Program-made: the position numbers and the translations under genes
From: Nitrospinota bacterium
Lineage (GTDB): Bacteria > Nitrospinota_A > UBA7883 > JACRLM01
DNA length: 64,000 nucleotides
Direction: 5' to 3'
Assembly: GCA_016208975.1 (NCBI GenBank)
Contig: JACQXA010000002.1
Location: 146,420-210,419 of the forward strand
Notes under the pieces: model-generated
The model's input: only the letters and a program-made list of their open reading frames with translations
Told to the model about the DNA's origin: nothing
Databases searched by the model: none
In this document: in pieces, positions 17,302-26,466 of the stretch
How the letters are laid out: every line of letters starts with the position of its first letter
How positions within the stretch are numbered: position 1 is the stretch's first letter

Positions 17302-18261
17302 ATGGTTTTCGATCGATCCAGGCTGAAGCTTGAGCCGCTCGATCAGCGCCAAAGCGATCTGGATTTAACAGCGATCCTCGATTTGACCGGGTCCGGCATG
17401 GCTTCGCCCGGGCTGGACAAGGCCGCGGACCGTATCCGGCAAGCCAAGGAGCGCGGCGCGGCGGTGATTTTTATAATGGGCGCCCACGTCATAAGAAGCG
17501 GCGTCCAGCGCTACATAATAGACCTGATGGCCAGGGGATATATATCCCTTGTGGCCACCAACGGGGCCGGGGCGATTCATGATTACGAGTTCGCGCTCAC
17601 TGGCAAGACCACCGAGAGCGTGGCCCGGTACGTTTCCGAAGGGCGGTTCGGTCTGTGGCGGGAAACCGGGCGCGTGAACGACATCGCCGTGGAAGGGTGG
17701 CGTGCCGGGCTGGGGCTGGGCGAGGCGGTGGGCAAAGCCATCGAAGATGAAAAACTGCCCCACAGAGACATCAGCGTTTTCGCGGCGGGTTACAGGCTGG
17801 GCGTGCCGGTGACGGCCCATGTGGGCATCGGGTACGACATAGTCCACGAACACCCCAATTGCGACGGGGCCGCCTATGGCGCCACAAGTTACACCGATTT
17901 TCTCAAGTTCGCCGCCGTTGTGGAAAAGCTTGAGGGGGGTGTGGTGATGAATTTCGGCTCGGCGGTGATGGGCCCGGAGGTTTATTTAAAAGCCTTGGCT
18001 ATGGCAAGGAACGTGGCCCATTCGGAAGGGCGGCGCATCCGCCGGTTCACGACGCTGGTGTGCGACCTTCACGATATCGGCGGGCGCGATTACGGCAAAG
18101 AGCCTCAAAAAGGCGACCCGGCTTATTATTACCGCCCATGGAAAACCATGCTGGCCCGCACCGTGGCCGACGGCGGGGAGAGCATATACGTCCAGGGCGC
18201 GCACGCGCAAACAATCCCGGCGCTGTGGGCCAGGCTGGCCCAAACAGGCGCCAAACCTTAA
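17302..18261 (+). CDS. conserved protein of uncertain family, Rossmann-like
   Basis: Start at ATG 17302, just after the SIS gene; an upstream TTG at 17245 would overlap it by 40 bp. 319 residues with an alpha/beta pattern: AVIFIMGAHVIRSG, LVATNGAGAIHDYE, RETGRVND, VPVTAHVGIGYDIVHEHP, GGVVMNFGSAVMGPEVY. The pattern vaguely recalls the deoxyhypusine-synthase-like NAD fold, but I am not sure. Placement between heptose isomerase and a radical SAM enzyme suggests a sugar-phosphate or nucleotide-sugar step. No function is claimed. Confidence 0.65.
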   Translation: MVFDRSRLKLEPLDQRQSDLDLTAILDLTGSGMASPGLDKAADRIRQAKERGAAVIFIMGAHVIRSGVQRYIIDLMARGYISLVATNGAGAIHDYEFALTGKTTESVARYVSEGRFGLWRETGRVNDIAVEGWRAGLGLGEAVGKAIEDEKLPHRDISVFAAGYRLGVPVTAHVGIGYDIVHEHPNCDGAAYGATSYTDFLKFAAVVEKLEGGVVMNFGSAVMGPEVYLKALAMARNVAHSEGRRIRRFTTLVCDLHDIGGRDYGKEPQKGDPAYYYRPWKTMLARTVADGGESIYVQGAHAQTIPALWARLAQTGAKP

Positions 18262-18276
18262 AGCAGGCGTAAATAA

Positions 18277-19353
18277 GTGGACAAGTTCAGGGTTGATAAC
18301 CACAAGCTTCACTACCATGTGGGCCGGGTGAACAGCTGGCTGAATGGGGAGAACATCTACCCCGTCTATATGGAGATAAGCCCCACCGGAGCCTGCAACC
18401 ACCGGTGTACCTTCTGCGGCGTGGATTATCTGGGCTACAAGCCCCGGAGCCTTGAAACATCCATTGTCAGGGAGCGGCTGGCGGAACTGGGCGCGCTGGG
18501 GTTGAAAAGCGTGATGTTCTGCGGCGAGGGTGAGCCGCTACTGCACAAGGACATCGCTGAAATGGTGGAGTCCGCCAAAGCCGCCGGGATAGACGTGTCC
18601 ATGACCACCAACGGCGTCCTTTTCAAAAAGGGCCTGGCGGAGCGCATCCTGCCCCACATGGAGTGGATAAAATTCAGCGTCAACGCCGCCACCAACGGCA
18701 CATACATGAAAGTGAACGGCGCGAAGAGCGGTGAGCTGGAGACGGTTATAAACAACATCACCGCCGCCAGAAAGATAAAAGACGATAACACCTACAAGGT
18801 GACACTGGGCATGCAGATGATATTACTTCCGGAAAACCGGGAGGAGGCCGTTGCGCTGGCCAGGATAGCCCGGGACACCGGCGCGGACTATCTGGTGGTG
18901 AAACCATATTCCCAGCACCCGCAGAGCGGATCCACCGTGTATAAAGACGTTAAATACGAGGATACTGAAAGGCTGGCCGAAGAGCTGGCCGCTCTAAACG
19001 GGAACGGGTTCTCGGTGATATTCCGGGGGAACGCCATGTCCAAAAACAGCGCCAACGCTGGAAAGGCCGGGCGGTATCAGAAATGCCAGGCGCTACCGTT
19101 CTGGTCTTATCTGGACTCCGGCGGTGGTGTATGGGGATGTCTGGATTTCGTGGGGGACGGGCGTTTCTATTACGGCTCCATTTATGAAAACAGCTTCCGC
19201 CAGATTTGGGAAGGGGAGAAAAGACGCAAGTCGCTGGAATGGGTCGCCAACGGGTTCGACCTGTGCCAGTGCCGGAACAACTGCCGGATGGACGAGGTGA
19301 ACAGGTATCTGTGGGACCTGAAAAATCCGCCGCCCCATGTCAATTTCATATAG
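18277..19353 (+). CDS. radical SAM enzyme with SPASM-type C-terminus
   Basis: 358 residues, GTG start. The cluster motif is CNHRCTFC (Cys40, Cys44, Cys47), followed by MFCGEGEPLLH (GGEP-like) and MTTNGVLF. The C-terminus carries a SPASM/twitch pattern of Cys residues (CQALPFW, WGCLDF, CQCRNNC) for auxiliary iron-sulfur clusters. SPASM enzymes act on peptides and, in carbohydrate loci, on sugars (for example dehydrogenation or epimerisation). One of three SPASM-type enzymes here; all three share this size and the SxxQIWE/KEMW/KEIW segment before the last cysteines. Confidence 0.85.
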   Translation: MDKFRVDNHKLHYHVGRVNSWLNGENIYPVYMEISPTGACNHRCTFCGVDYLGYKPRSLETSIVRERLAELGALGLKSVMFCGEGEPLLHKDIAEMVESAKAAGIDVSMTTNGVLFKKGLAERILPHMEWIKFSVNAATNGTYMKVNGAKSGELETVINNITAARKIKDDNTYKVTLGMQMILLPENREEAVALARIARDTGADYLVVKPYSQHPQSGSTVYKDVKYEDTERLAEELAALNGNGFSVIFRGNAMSKNSANAGKAGRYQKCQALPFWSYLDSGGGVWGCLDFVGDGRFYYGSIYENSFRQIWEGEKRRKSLEWVANGFDLCQCRNNCRMDEVNRYLWDLKNPPPHVNFI

Positions 19354-19368
19354 CCCCCGCATGAACAT

Positions 19369-20067
19369 ATGAACAGACAATTACTGATAGGCGTGGATTT
19401 CGACAACACCATCGCCGACTATGACGACCTCATCTTCTCCATAGCGTTGGAGCGGGGGTTTACCGCGCCCGGCGCGGACCGGGGCAAGAAAAGCGTTCGT
19501 GACGCCATACGGCTTCTGCCGGAGGGGGACATCCTCTGGCAATCGCTCCAGGCGGAAATTTACGGCCCACGGATGCGGGACGCGAAGCTGAAAGACGGGG
19601 CGCGGGAGTTTTTTGAAAGATGCCACGGCGCGGGCATTACAACCTGCGTGATAAGCCATAAAACCGAATACGCCGGGATGGACACCACCGGCACGAACCT
19701 GCGTTCGGCCGCCATGGGCTGGATGGCCGGGCAGGGTTTTTTCTCCCCCGGCGGGTTGGGGTTGAAACCGGGCCAGGTGTATTTCGAGAGTACCCGGTTT
19801 GAAAAGGTGGAACGGATAGGGGCGGCGGGTTGCACCCATTTCATTGACGATCTGGAGGAAGTGTTTCTGGAAGACTCATTCCCGGCGGATGTGGGCAAAA
19901 TCCTTTTCTGTCAGGAAGGGCAGGGTCCATTTCCGCCCGGCGTTGTGGTGATGAAAACCTGGAAAGAGATAGAGGGTTTTTTCTTCGCCGCCTCGCCGGA
20001 TAGCCGCTCAACATCCGCTTCTCCGGGGTCGCCTGACCCCGGTCCCTCCGCAAAGGCCGGACTATGA
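19369..20067 (+). CDS. HAD-superfamily phosphatase-like protein
   Basis: 232 residues. Motif I is VDFDNT (Asp10 nucleophile, Asp12), motif II VISHKT, motif IV HFIDDLEEV. The C-terminal 25 residues are Ser/Pro-rich and probably disordered. In heptose pathways a HAD phosphatase (GmhB) removes the C7 phosphate from heptose 1,7-bisphosphate; with HldE-like and GmhA-like genes just upstream this one is a candidate for that step, although it is not a classical GmhB. The stop overlaps the next start (ATGA). Confidence 0.75.
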   Translation: MNRQLLIGVDFDNTIADYDDLIFSIALERGFTAPGADRGKKSVRDAIRLLPEGDILWQSLQAEIYGPRMRDAKLKDGAREFFERCHGAGITTCVISHKTEYAGMDTTGTNLRSAAMGWMAGQGFFSPGGLGLKPGQVYFESTRFEKVERIGAAGCTHFIDDLEEVFLEDSFPADVGKILFCQEGQGPFPPGVVVMKTWKEIEGFFFAASPDSRSTSASPGSPDPGPSAKAGL

Positions 20068-21101
20068 CTGGCGAAACATCCACAACGGTCCCCGGCGTTC
20101 CGCCGGAGGTGGAGGGCCGGCAAGTGGTGGCCGCCACCTGGCTGGGCGGCGGCAGGAACAGCGCCGTGTATCTCATAACGCTGGAGGATGGAGACCGCAG
20201 AGCGCTCAAACGGTATTTCGGCAAAACCATGGATGGCAGGAGCCGGATGGAAGTGGAGTTTTCAGCGTTACGGTTCCTGTGGGACAACGGGTTCCGCAAT
20301 GTTCCCAGGCCGGTGATGGCCGACAGCGAAGGGAACCAGGCCGTATATGGATATATCGAGGGTGAAGCGATTGGGCAGGATAAACTCACCGCGGGCAGGA
20401 TAGACGAGCTTGTGGGTTTTGCCGCCCGGCTTAAACAAATCTCCGGGGCCGATGGCGGCCGGGAATTGTTTCCAGCGTCGGAAGCCTGTTTTTCCTTGCG
20501 GGCCGTGATGGAGAGCGTCCGCAGGCGGTATGACGCGCTGGAAAATATTCCGGTGGACAGCCAACCGCATGATGACCTGAAAAAGTTCCTTGGCGGGGTG
20601 TTCAAGCCATCTTTCGATGAGATGGAAAAATGGGTTACGGACAATGGCGGGCTGGCGATGGATGAGGAGTTGGGGGTGGCGTATCGAACCTTGAGCCAGT
20701 CGGATTTCGGCTTCCACAACACGGTGCTTGGGAAGGAAGGCCAGCTGGTATTCGTTGATTTCGAATATTTCGGCTGGGACGACCCGGCGAAGATGATATG
20801 CGATTTTCTTCTGAGCCCGGCCATGACGCTGACAGAAGCGCTTAAACGCCGGTTCCTGGATGGCGCGATGAACGTTTTCGGTAACGACGGGAATCTTCCA
20901 GTCCGCGTCCGGTATTATTATCCGTTGTTCGGCTTAAAATGGGCGATGATCATGTTGAACGATTTTCTGCCGGGCCGGGCCTTACGGCAGGCGGCAAACG
21001 GCGCGGACGCCGAAAATATCCGGCGCGCCCAACTGCGAAAGGCGGAGCGCATGACCGGTGAAATAACCAAAAATTACGCCAATTTTTATTGCGGGGCATG
21101 A
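20064..21101 (+). CDS. APH/choline-kinase-type small-molecule kinase
   Basis: 345 residues. Kinase-like fold: GGGRNSAVYLI (nucleotide loop), RALKRYF (Lys), TLSQSDFGFHNTVL (catalytic loop with Asp and Asn) and FVDFEYFGWDDPAKMICDFL (metal-binding Asp with the DPxxD feature of the aminoglycoside phosphotransferase family). In polysaccharide loci such kinases phosphorylate sugars, choline or amino alcohols. Coupled by 4-bp overlaps to the HAD gene upstream and to the transketolase subunit downstream, so its substrate may be a sugar in the same branch. Confidence 0.8.
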   Translation: MTGETSTTVPGVPPEVEGRQVVAATWLGGGRNSAVYLITLEDGDRRALKRYFGKTMDGRSRMEVEFSALRFLWDNGFRNVPRPVMADSEGNQAVYGYIEGEAIGQDKLTAGRIDELVGFAARLKQISGADGGRELFPASEACFSLRAVMESVRRRYDALENIPVDSQPHDDLKKFLGGVFKPSFDEMEKWVTDNGGLAMDEELGVAYRTLSQSDFGFHNTVLGKEGQLVFVDFEYFGWDDPAKMICDFLLSPAMTLTEALKRRFLDGAMNVFGNDGNLPVRVRYYYPLFGLKWAMIMLNDFLPGRALRQAANGADAENIRRAQLRKAERMTGEITKNYANFYCGA

Positions 21102-21922
21102 TGCCGGTGAATCAGGCTTTATCCATTTTAGACAAACGGTCGCTGGGCTTGCGGCGGATGATCGTCAAAACCCTGGGAGCCGCCGGGCGGGGGCATCTGG
21201 GGCCCGCATTCTCGCTTGTTGAGATTATCCGGGCGCTTTATGACCACGTCTTACGGTACGACGCTAACAATCCGTCATGGCCCCTGCGGGACCGCTTCAT
21301 ATTGAGCAAGGGGCACGGGTGCGTGGCGCTATATGTAATGCTGGCGGAGAAGGGCTTCTTCAACGAAGAAGAGCTCTGGAAGCTGTGCAAGTTCGAAGGC
21401 CTTTTAGGCGGCCATCCTGAACATTCCACCCCCGGCGTGGAGGTATCCACCGGCAGTCTGGGCCACGGCCTGCCCATCGGTACGGGAATGGCCCTGCACG
21501 CCCGGCGGAAAAAAGAAAACCACAGGGTTTTTGTGGTAATGGGTGACGGCGAGCTGGGCGAGGGCTCGGTATGGGAAGCGGCCATGAGCGCCTCCAAACA
21601 CAAGCTGTCAAACCTCACGGCCATTGTGGACTACAACAAGTCCCAGGCTTACGGTTCCACCTTCGAGGTGCTGGACCTGGAGCCGCTGGCGGACAAATGG
21701 CGCAGTTTCGGGTTCGAAACCCGCGAGGCGGACGGGCACGATGTGGAATCCCTCGCGAAGTTATTTAACGCAAAATCCGAAAGCGGCAAACCCGTGGCCG
21801 TTATTTGTCACACCGTAAAGGGCAGGGGCGCCTCTTTCGTGGAGAACAACATGGAGTGGCACCACAAGAACAAGATCGGGCAGGACGAGGTCAGCCGCCT
21901 TATGGAGGCGCTGGAAGGGTAA
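21098..21922 (+). CDS. transketolase-like N-terminal subunit (ThDP binding)
   Basis: Start at ATG 21098 (4-bp overlap with the kinase; TTG 21089 and ATG 21101 are alternatives). About 274 residues. ThDP-binding features: AGRGHLGPAFSLVEI, LSKGHGCVALY, GSLGHGLPIGTGMAL and GDGELGEGSVWEA with later NKSQAYG. Split transketolases of this length are known in archaea and bacteria and occur in sugar clusters. It needs the next gene as partner. A local transketolase could make sedoheptulose 7-phosphate for the GmhA/HldE-like enzymes, or add a two-carbon branch to a sugar. Confidence 0.87.
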   Translation: MMPVNQALSILDKRSLGLRRMIVKTLGAAGRGHLGPAFSLVEIIRALYDHVLRYDANNPSWPLRDRFILSKGHGCVALYVMLAEKGFFNEEELWKLCKFEGLLGGHPEHSTPGVEVSTGSLGHGLPIGTGMALHARRKKENHRVFVVMGDGELGEGSVWEAAMSASKHKLSNLTAIVDYNKSQAYGSTFEVLDLEPLADKWRSFGFETREADGHDVESLAKLFNAKSESGKPVAVICHTVKGRGASFVENNMEWHHKNKIGQDEVSRLMEALEG

Positions 21923-21923
21923 C

Positions 21924-22847
21924 ATGCGCAAGACTTGCCTGGACATGGTTTATGAGATGGCCAAGGCCGACGAACGGGTGTTCTTCATAGGCTCCGACCT
22001 GGGCGTGGGCACCCTGGATAAGTTTAAAAAGGAGATTCCCGAAAGGTTCCTGATGGAGGGCATTTCGGAGGCCAACATAGTGGGCATGGCCGCCGGTATG
22101 GCTTTGGAGGGAAGCATCCCGTACATCAACACCATCGGCGTGTTCCTCACCCGCCGCTGTTTCGAGCAGATAACGCTGGACCTGTGCCTTCACCATCTCA
22201 ACGTCCGCCTTATCGGGAGCGGCGGAGGGCTGGTTTACGCGCCGCTGGGGCCGTCGCATCTGGCCATCGAGGACATGGCCATATTGCGTTGTCTGCCGAA
22301 CATGACCATCCTGGCCCCCGCCGACGCTTCGGAAATGAGCAGGCTCATGCCCCTTACACTGGAGCATCAAGGCCCCATTTATATACGGCTGGCCAAGGGT
22401 GGCGACGCCATAGTCACCCCGGCGGAAGCGGAATATAAAATCGGCAGGGCGGTTCCCATAAGGGATGGGAACGACGCCGTGATAATCACCACCGGCGTTG
22501 GGCTTCATGTGGCGCTGGAAGCGGCGGACTCGCTGGCGGCCCAGGGCGTGCGCGCCGGGGTGCTCCATATGCATACCGTAAAACCTGTGGACAAGGAGGC
22601 CATCCTCCAGCGGCTCCAACAAGCGCCGGTGGCGGTGACGGTGGAGGAGGGGGTAATAAACGGCGGGCTGGGTAGCGCCGTGGCGGAAATCGTGGCGGAA
22701 GCCAATTTCAACCCCTCGAAAAAATTCGCCCGCATTGGCATACCCGATGTTTTCGCGGACAGGTACGGCTCCCAGGCGGAGCTTATGCGCTATTACGGCA
22801 TCACGGCGGAAAACGTGGCTGACACGGTAAAGAGGCTTGCGGGCTGA
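21924..22847 (+). CDS. transketolase-like C-terminal subunit (Pyr and C-terminal domains)
   Basis: 307 residues starting 1 nt after the stop of the N-terminal subunit. The pyrimidine-binding domain has GSDLGVGTLDKF and FLMEGISEANIVGMAAGMAL with the catalytic Glu, then GPSHLAIEDMAILR; the C-terminal domain has HTVKPVDKEAI, VTVEEGVINGGLGSAVAE. Together with 21098-21922 it forms a complete heterodimeric transketolase. Its stop overlaps the ATG of the next methyltransferase by one base. Confidence 0.87.
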   Translation: MRKTCLDMVYEMAKADERVFFIGSDLGVGTLDKFKKEIPERFLMEGISEANIVGMAAGMALEGSIPYINTIGVFLTRRCFEQITLDLCLHHLNVRLIGSGGGLVYAPLGPSHLAIEDMAILRCLPNMTILAPADASEMSRLMPLTLEHQGPIYIRLAKGGDAIVTPAEAEYKIGRAVPIRDGNDAVIITTGVGLHVALEAADSLAAQGVRAGVLHMHTVKPVDKEAILQRLQQAPVAVTVEEGVINGGLGSAVAEIVAEANFNPSKKFARIGIPDVFADRYGSQAELMRYYGITAENVADTVKRLAG

Positions 22848-23509
22848 TGGGCGGGCTTGTTTCCATATTCACCCCGTTACACAAGCGGACGGCGAGGGAC
22901 TACATGGGCCGCATGGCCGATGAAAAAACGGCGTGCATGAAAATGGCGCGGGAGTACGGGAAGGACTATTGGGATGGGGACCGGCGGTTCGGGTACGGCG
23001 GTTACAAATATGACGGCCGGTGGGCCCCGGTGGCCCAGAGATTAAAGGAAGTTTACGCGCTGACCGATAAAGCAAGGATACTGGACGTGGGTTGCGGGAA
23101 GGGTTTTCTGCTGTACGAGCTGAAAAAACTCCTGCCCGAGGCCGAAGTGGCCGGTTTTGACGTATCGGAGTACGCCATAGCCAACGCCAAGGAAGAGGTT
23201 CGGCCCCATCTTTTCAAACACGGGGCGCAGGAGCCGTTCCCGTTTGAAGCCGGGCATTTCGACCTGGTGGTGTCGCTGAACGCCCTGCACAACCTGCCGG
23301 TGGACCAGCTGGCCGGGGCGCTGGGGGAGATGGAAAGGGTTGGCCGCCGGAAATACCTGGTGGTGGAAAGTTACAGGAACGAGGAGGAGCTGTTCAACCT
23401 TCAATGCTGGGCGCTCACCTGCGAGGCTTTTTTCAGGCCCGAAGGTTGGGAGTGGCTCTTTGACAGGTTTGGATACACGGGCGATTATGAATTCATCTAT
23501 TTCGAGTAA
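22847..23509 (+). CDS. class I SAM-dependent methyltransferase
   Basis: 220 residues. SAM motif I is ILDVGCGKGFLLYEL (about 75-90), with AGFDVSEYAI (motif II) and FDLVVSLNALHNL (motif IV). The N-terminal 70 residues are specific. In this context it likely methylates a sugar or other glycan component. Overlaps the transketolase stop (TGATG). The next gene starts 7 bp later. Confidence 0.82.
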   Translation: MGGLVSIFTPLHKRTARDYMGRMADEKTACMKMAREYGKDYWDGDRRFGYGGYKYDGRWAPVAQRLKEVYALTDKARILDVGCGKGFLLYELKKLLPEAEVAGFDVSEYAIANAKEEVRPHLFKHGAQEPFPFEAGHFDLVVSLNALHNLPVDQLAGALGEMERVGRRKYLVVESYRNEEELFNLQCWALTCEAFFRPEGWEWLFDRFGYTGDYEFIYFE

Positions 23510-23516
23510 TAAAGCC

Positions 23517-24587
23517 ATGGGCCGGTTATACACCAGCATGAAGATATTCCATTTCGGCGAAAAGCTGGAATCCCTGCCCAAAGAGTCGGGCAGGATAATG
23601 GCCCCGCTCCACGTGCGCATTAAACCCACCAACGTTTGCGCCCATAACTGCGGTTACTGCGCGTACCGGACGGACTACCTCCAGCTGGGCAAAGACATGG
23701 GCAGGCGGGATTTCATTCCCCAGCCCAAGATGATGGAGATCATCGGCGACCTGGCGGATATGGACGTGAAAGCCGTCACCTTCAGCGGCGGGGGAGACCC
23801 GTTCTATTACCCCCACCTGGCCGAGGCCGTTAAAAAACTGGCCGCCACGAAAATAAAATTCGCGGCGCTCACCAACGGCGCAAAACTCTCCGGCGAGCTG
23901 GCGGAGCTGTTCTCCGCCAACGCCAGCTGGATAAGGATATCAATAGACGGGTGGGACGAAAAAAGCTACGCCGAATACCGCGGCGTGTCCGAGGATGAGT
24001 TCCGCAAGGTCATGGGCAACATCGGCGCTTTCGCCAAACTCAACGGCAATTGCTACCTGGGCGCGGTGATAGTGGTGGACCAAAAAAACGCGGCCCACGT
24101 TTACGAGCTGGTGTCGCGGCTGAAAGACGCTGGCGTCCATAGCGTGAAAGTGTCGCCGTGCATCATGAGCAACGACGGCGCGAAGAATAACGAGTACCAC
24201 CGCGATATCTTCGAACCGGTGAAGGAACAGGCCGCAAGGGCCATGGAAGAGCTGGCCGGGGAGGGGTTCGAGATTTACGATTCGTACCATCTGCTGGACG
24301 ACAAGTTCACCAAGGATTATCAATGGTGCCCGTATCTCCAGATATTGCCCGTGATAGGGGCCGACCAGAACGTTTACTCCTGCCACGACAAGGCTTACAA
24401 CCTGGATTGCGGCCTGCTTGGTTCCATCAAGGAGCAAAGTTTTAAGGAAATGTGGTTCTCGGACAAGAACAGGTTTTATCAGATAAATCCGTCCATCCAT
24501 TGCGACCATCATTGCGTGGTGAACCGGATTAACAAGCAGATCCTCGAATTCATAGAAGCCGATCCCGACCATCTGGAATTCGTTTGA
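23517..24587 (+). CDS. radical SAM enzyme with SPASM-type C-terminus
   Basis: Start placed at ATG 23517, 7 bp after the preceding stop; the frame stays open further upstream inside that gene, and ATG 23538 is an alternative. About 356 residues. The cluster motif is CAHNCGYC (Cys41, Cys45, Cys48), then FSGGGDPFYYP. Auxiliary cluster cysteines lie in WCPYLQ, VYSCHDKAY, LDCGLLGS and HCDHHC. Similar in plan to the enzymes at 18277 and 28825. Substrate unknown; it is flanked by methyltransferases. Confidence 0.85.
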   Translation: MGRLYTSMKIFHFGEKLESLPKESGRIMAPLHVRIKPTNVCAHNCGYCAYRTDYLQLGKDMGRRDFIPQPKMMEIIGDLADMDVKAVTFSGGGDPFYYPHLAEAVKKLAATKIKFAALTNGAKLSGELAELFSANASWIRISIDGWDEKSYAEYRGVSEDEFRKVMGNIGAFAKLNGNCYLGAVIVVDQKNAAHVYELVSRLKDAGVHSVKVSPCIMSNDGAKNNEYHRDIFEPVKEQAARAMEELAGEGFEIYDSYHLLDDKFTKDYQWCPYLQILPVIGADQNVYSCHDKAYNLDCGLLGSIKEQSFKEMWFSDKNRFYQINPSIHCDHHCVVNRINKQILEFIEADPDHLEFV

Positions 24588-24598
24588 AAGGCCATTAC

Positions 24599-25285
24599 AT
24601 GCCGGGAAAACACACGAAAGAGCCGCAATACCAGGCCCTGCTGGACATCTTGCAGAAAGAGGGGTTGGCCCCCCTGGGCCTTATGACCAACCAGGTGTGG
24701 CACGACGATCCCCGGCGGCTGGTGTTCACCCTGTCGCGGTACAAGTTCGTCTCAAAGATGTTCAGCGGCAGGGAACGGGTGTTGGAAGTGGGATGCGCCG
24801 ACGCGTTCGCTTCAAGAATAGTCCAGCAGGAAGTCAAAAACCTCACGGCGGTGGATTTCGACCCCATCTTCGTAAAAGACGCCAACGACAGGATGACCGG
24901 TAAATGGCGGTTCACCGTAAAGACCCACGACATCCTCGACGGCCCCGTGGAGGGGGAGTTCGACGCGGCCTACTCGCTGGATGTCATTGAGCATATACCG
25001 GCGGAGCGGGAAAACGATTTTGTCGCCAACATCACAAGGTCGCTGACCCCGGCGGGCGCCCTTATCATCGGCACGCCGTCAATCCAGTCCCAAGCCTACG
25101 CCTCGCCCCAGAGCATGGAGGGGCATGTGAACTGCATGGACCACAAGAGGCTTAAAAGCCTGATGGAAAAATATTTCCACAACGTTTTCATTTTTTCCAT
25201 GAACGACGAAGTGATACACACCGGGTTTTACCCCATGGCGCATTACCTTTTCGCCCTGTGCGCAGGGAAAAAGGCCGCGTCATGA
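24599..25285 (+). CDS. class I SAM-dependent methyltransferase
   Basis: Start at ATG 24599 with GAAAGG 7 nt upstream; a TTG at 24584 is less likely. 228 residues. Motif I VLEVGCADAFASRI, motif II VDFDPIFV, motif IV AYSLDVIEHIPAE, then LIIGTPSIQSQ. The last bases overlap the start of the following methyltransferase (ATGA). Probably glycan-directed; one of several methyltransferases in this run, suggesting a heavily methylated product. Confidence 0.82.
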   Translation: MPGKHTKEPQYQALLDILQKEGLAPLGLMTNQVWHDDPRRLVFTLSRYKFVSKMFSGRERVLEVGCADAFASRIVQQEVKNLTAVDFDPIFVKDANDRMTGKWRFTVKTHDILDGPVEGEFDAAYSLDVIEHIPAERENDFVANITRSLTPAGALIIGTPSIQSQAYASPQSMEGHVNCMDHKRLKSLMEKYFHNVFIFSMNDEVIHTGFYPMAHYLFALCAGKKAAS

Positions 25286-26466
25286 ATTGCATACTGTGCG
25301 GGGGGGCCCGAATTGCCCTGGCGCCTCCGCCGCAGAGCCTCCACGGCGTTGCGTCGGACTGCAAACCCATGCCCCGGGTGGGGGATTTTATGGTTTGCGA
25401 GAGTTGCGGCCATGTGCAGAAATGGCTGAACAACGAGTGGCTGTCGAACATAAAGCGGATTTACGCCCAATACGACATGTATGCCGTCAGCGGCGGGGCG
25501 GAGCAGTCCGTTTTCAACGGCGGCGGCGATGTGGAGCCGCGAACGGCGCATCTTCTAAGACGTTTCCTGGGCGAGAGGCGCGTTCCGGAAGCGGGCCGCC
25601 TGCTGGACATCGGTTGCGGCAACGGCTCCATCCTGCGCACCTTTGGCGGCATGAACCCGAAATGGCGCCTGGCCGGGTTCGACCAGGGGGACAAGTTCAG
25701 GGACGAGGTTTTGCGGATCCCCGGCGTGGAAGCTTTCCATAAGGGCTCGCTGGACGATGTGGACGGGATGTTCGACCTGATAACCCTCCATCATGTGTTC
25801 GAGCATATTACGGAGCCCATCCAGTTTCTTAAGAAACTCCGCCGTCTGTTAAAGCCCGGCGGCGCCATTCTCTTGCAGACCATGAATTTTATTAGTAACC
25901 CTTTCGACCTTGTGATCGTGGACCATTGCTCCCACTTTACGTTACGCACGCTGGCCCTGGCCGTGAGAACGGCCGGTTATGAAGTGGAGACCGCCAGCGA
26001 CATCTGGACGCCCAAAGAGCTCAGCGTGATAGCCACCGCCCAATCCGGGGAGGGAGAGACAGGGGCAAATCCCGATGCCGCCCAAACCGCCCGGGATGAA
26101 TTGGCGCTTCGCCTCAAATGGCTGGGGATAGTGGAGAACCACGCCCGGCGCACGGCGGAACAGGGGGAGTTCGGCGTTTTCGGCGCGGCCATAGCGGGCA
26201 CGTGGCTTGCCACGGCGCTGGGGCGCGATGTTGGTTATTTTATGGACGAAGACCCTCAGCGGATAGGGAAAAGCCACATGGGACGCCCGGTGATAAAACC
26301 CTCCAGCCAGCCGGTAGCGGCCCAAACGTATCTGGCCTTCGCGCCGGAATTCGCCCATAAGCTGGGTGGGCGTTTGTTGAAAACATATCCGGCCATTCGG
26401 CTGGTGTTCCCCCCGGCCATGCCTGGAATGGAAACGCCCATGCCGCTGGCGCTAAAACAAGAGTGA
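25282..26466 (+). CDS. sugar C-methyltransferase-like (zinc-binding, SAM and Rossmann domains)
   Basis: Start at ATG 25282 (overlaps the preceding stop). 394 residues in three parts: an N-terminal zinc-binding motif (CILCGGA ... CESCGHVQ), a SAM domain (LLDIGCGNGSIL, LITLHHVFEHI) and a C-terminal Rossmann part (FGVFGAAIAGTWLA). This is the layout of NDP-4-keto-sugar C-methyltransferases such as NovU/TylC3. With the RmlD-like reductase at 27923, a branched-chain deoxysugar is a reasonable inference. The C-terminal domain is a distant relative of the small Rossmann domain found in four other proteins of this window. Confidence 0.82.
   Translation: MNCILCGGARIALAPPPQSLHGVASDCKPMPRVGDFMVCESCGHVQKWLNNEWLSNIKRIYAQYDMYAVSGGAEQSVFNGGGDVEPRTAHLLRRFLGERRVPEAGRLLDIGCGNGSILRTFGGMNPKWRLAGFDQGDKFRDEVLRIPGVEAFHKGSLDDVDGMFDLITLHHVFEHITEPIQFLKKLRRLLKPGGAILLQTMNFISNPFDLVIVDHCSHFTLRTLALAVRTAGYEVETASDIWTPKELSVIATAQSGEGETGANPDAAQTARDELALRLKWLGIVENHARRTAEQGEFGVFGAAIAGTWLATALGRDVGYFMDEDPQRIGKSHMGRPVIKPSSQPVAAQTYLAFAPEFAHKLGGRLLKTYPAIRLVFPPAMPGMETPMPLALKQE

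Noticed and set aside
21098-22847. DXP synthase or pyruvate dehydrogenase E1 subunits
   Set aside because: Split sizes and the motifs (GHLGPAFSLVEI, LSKGHG) fit transketolase halves better.
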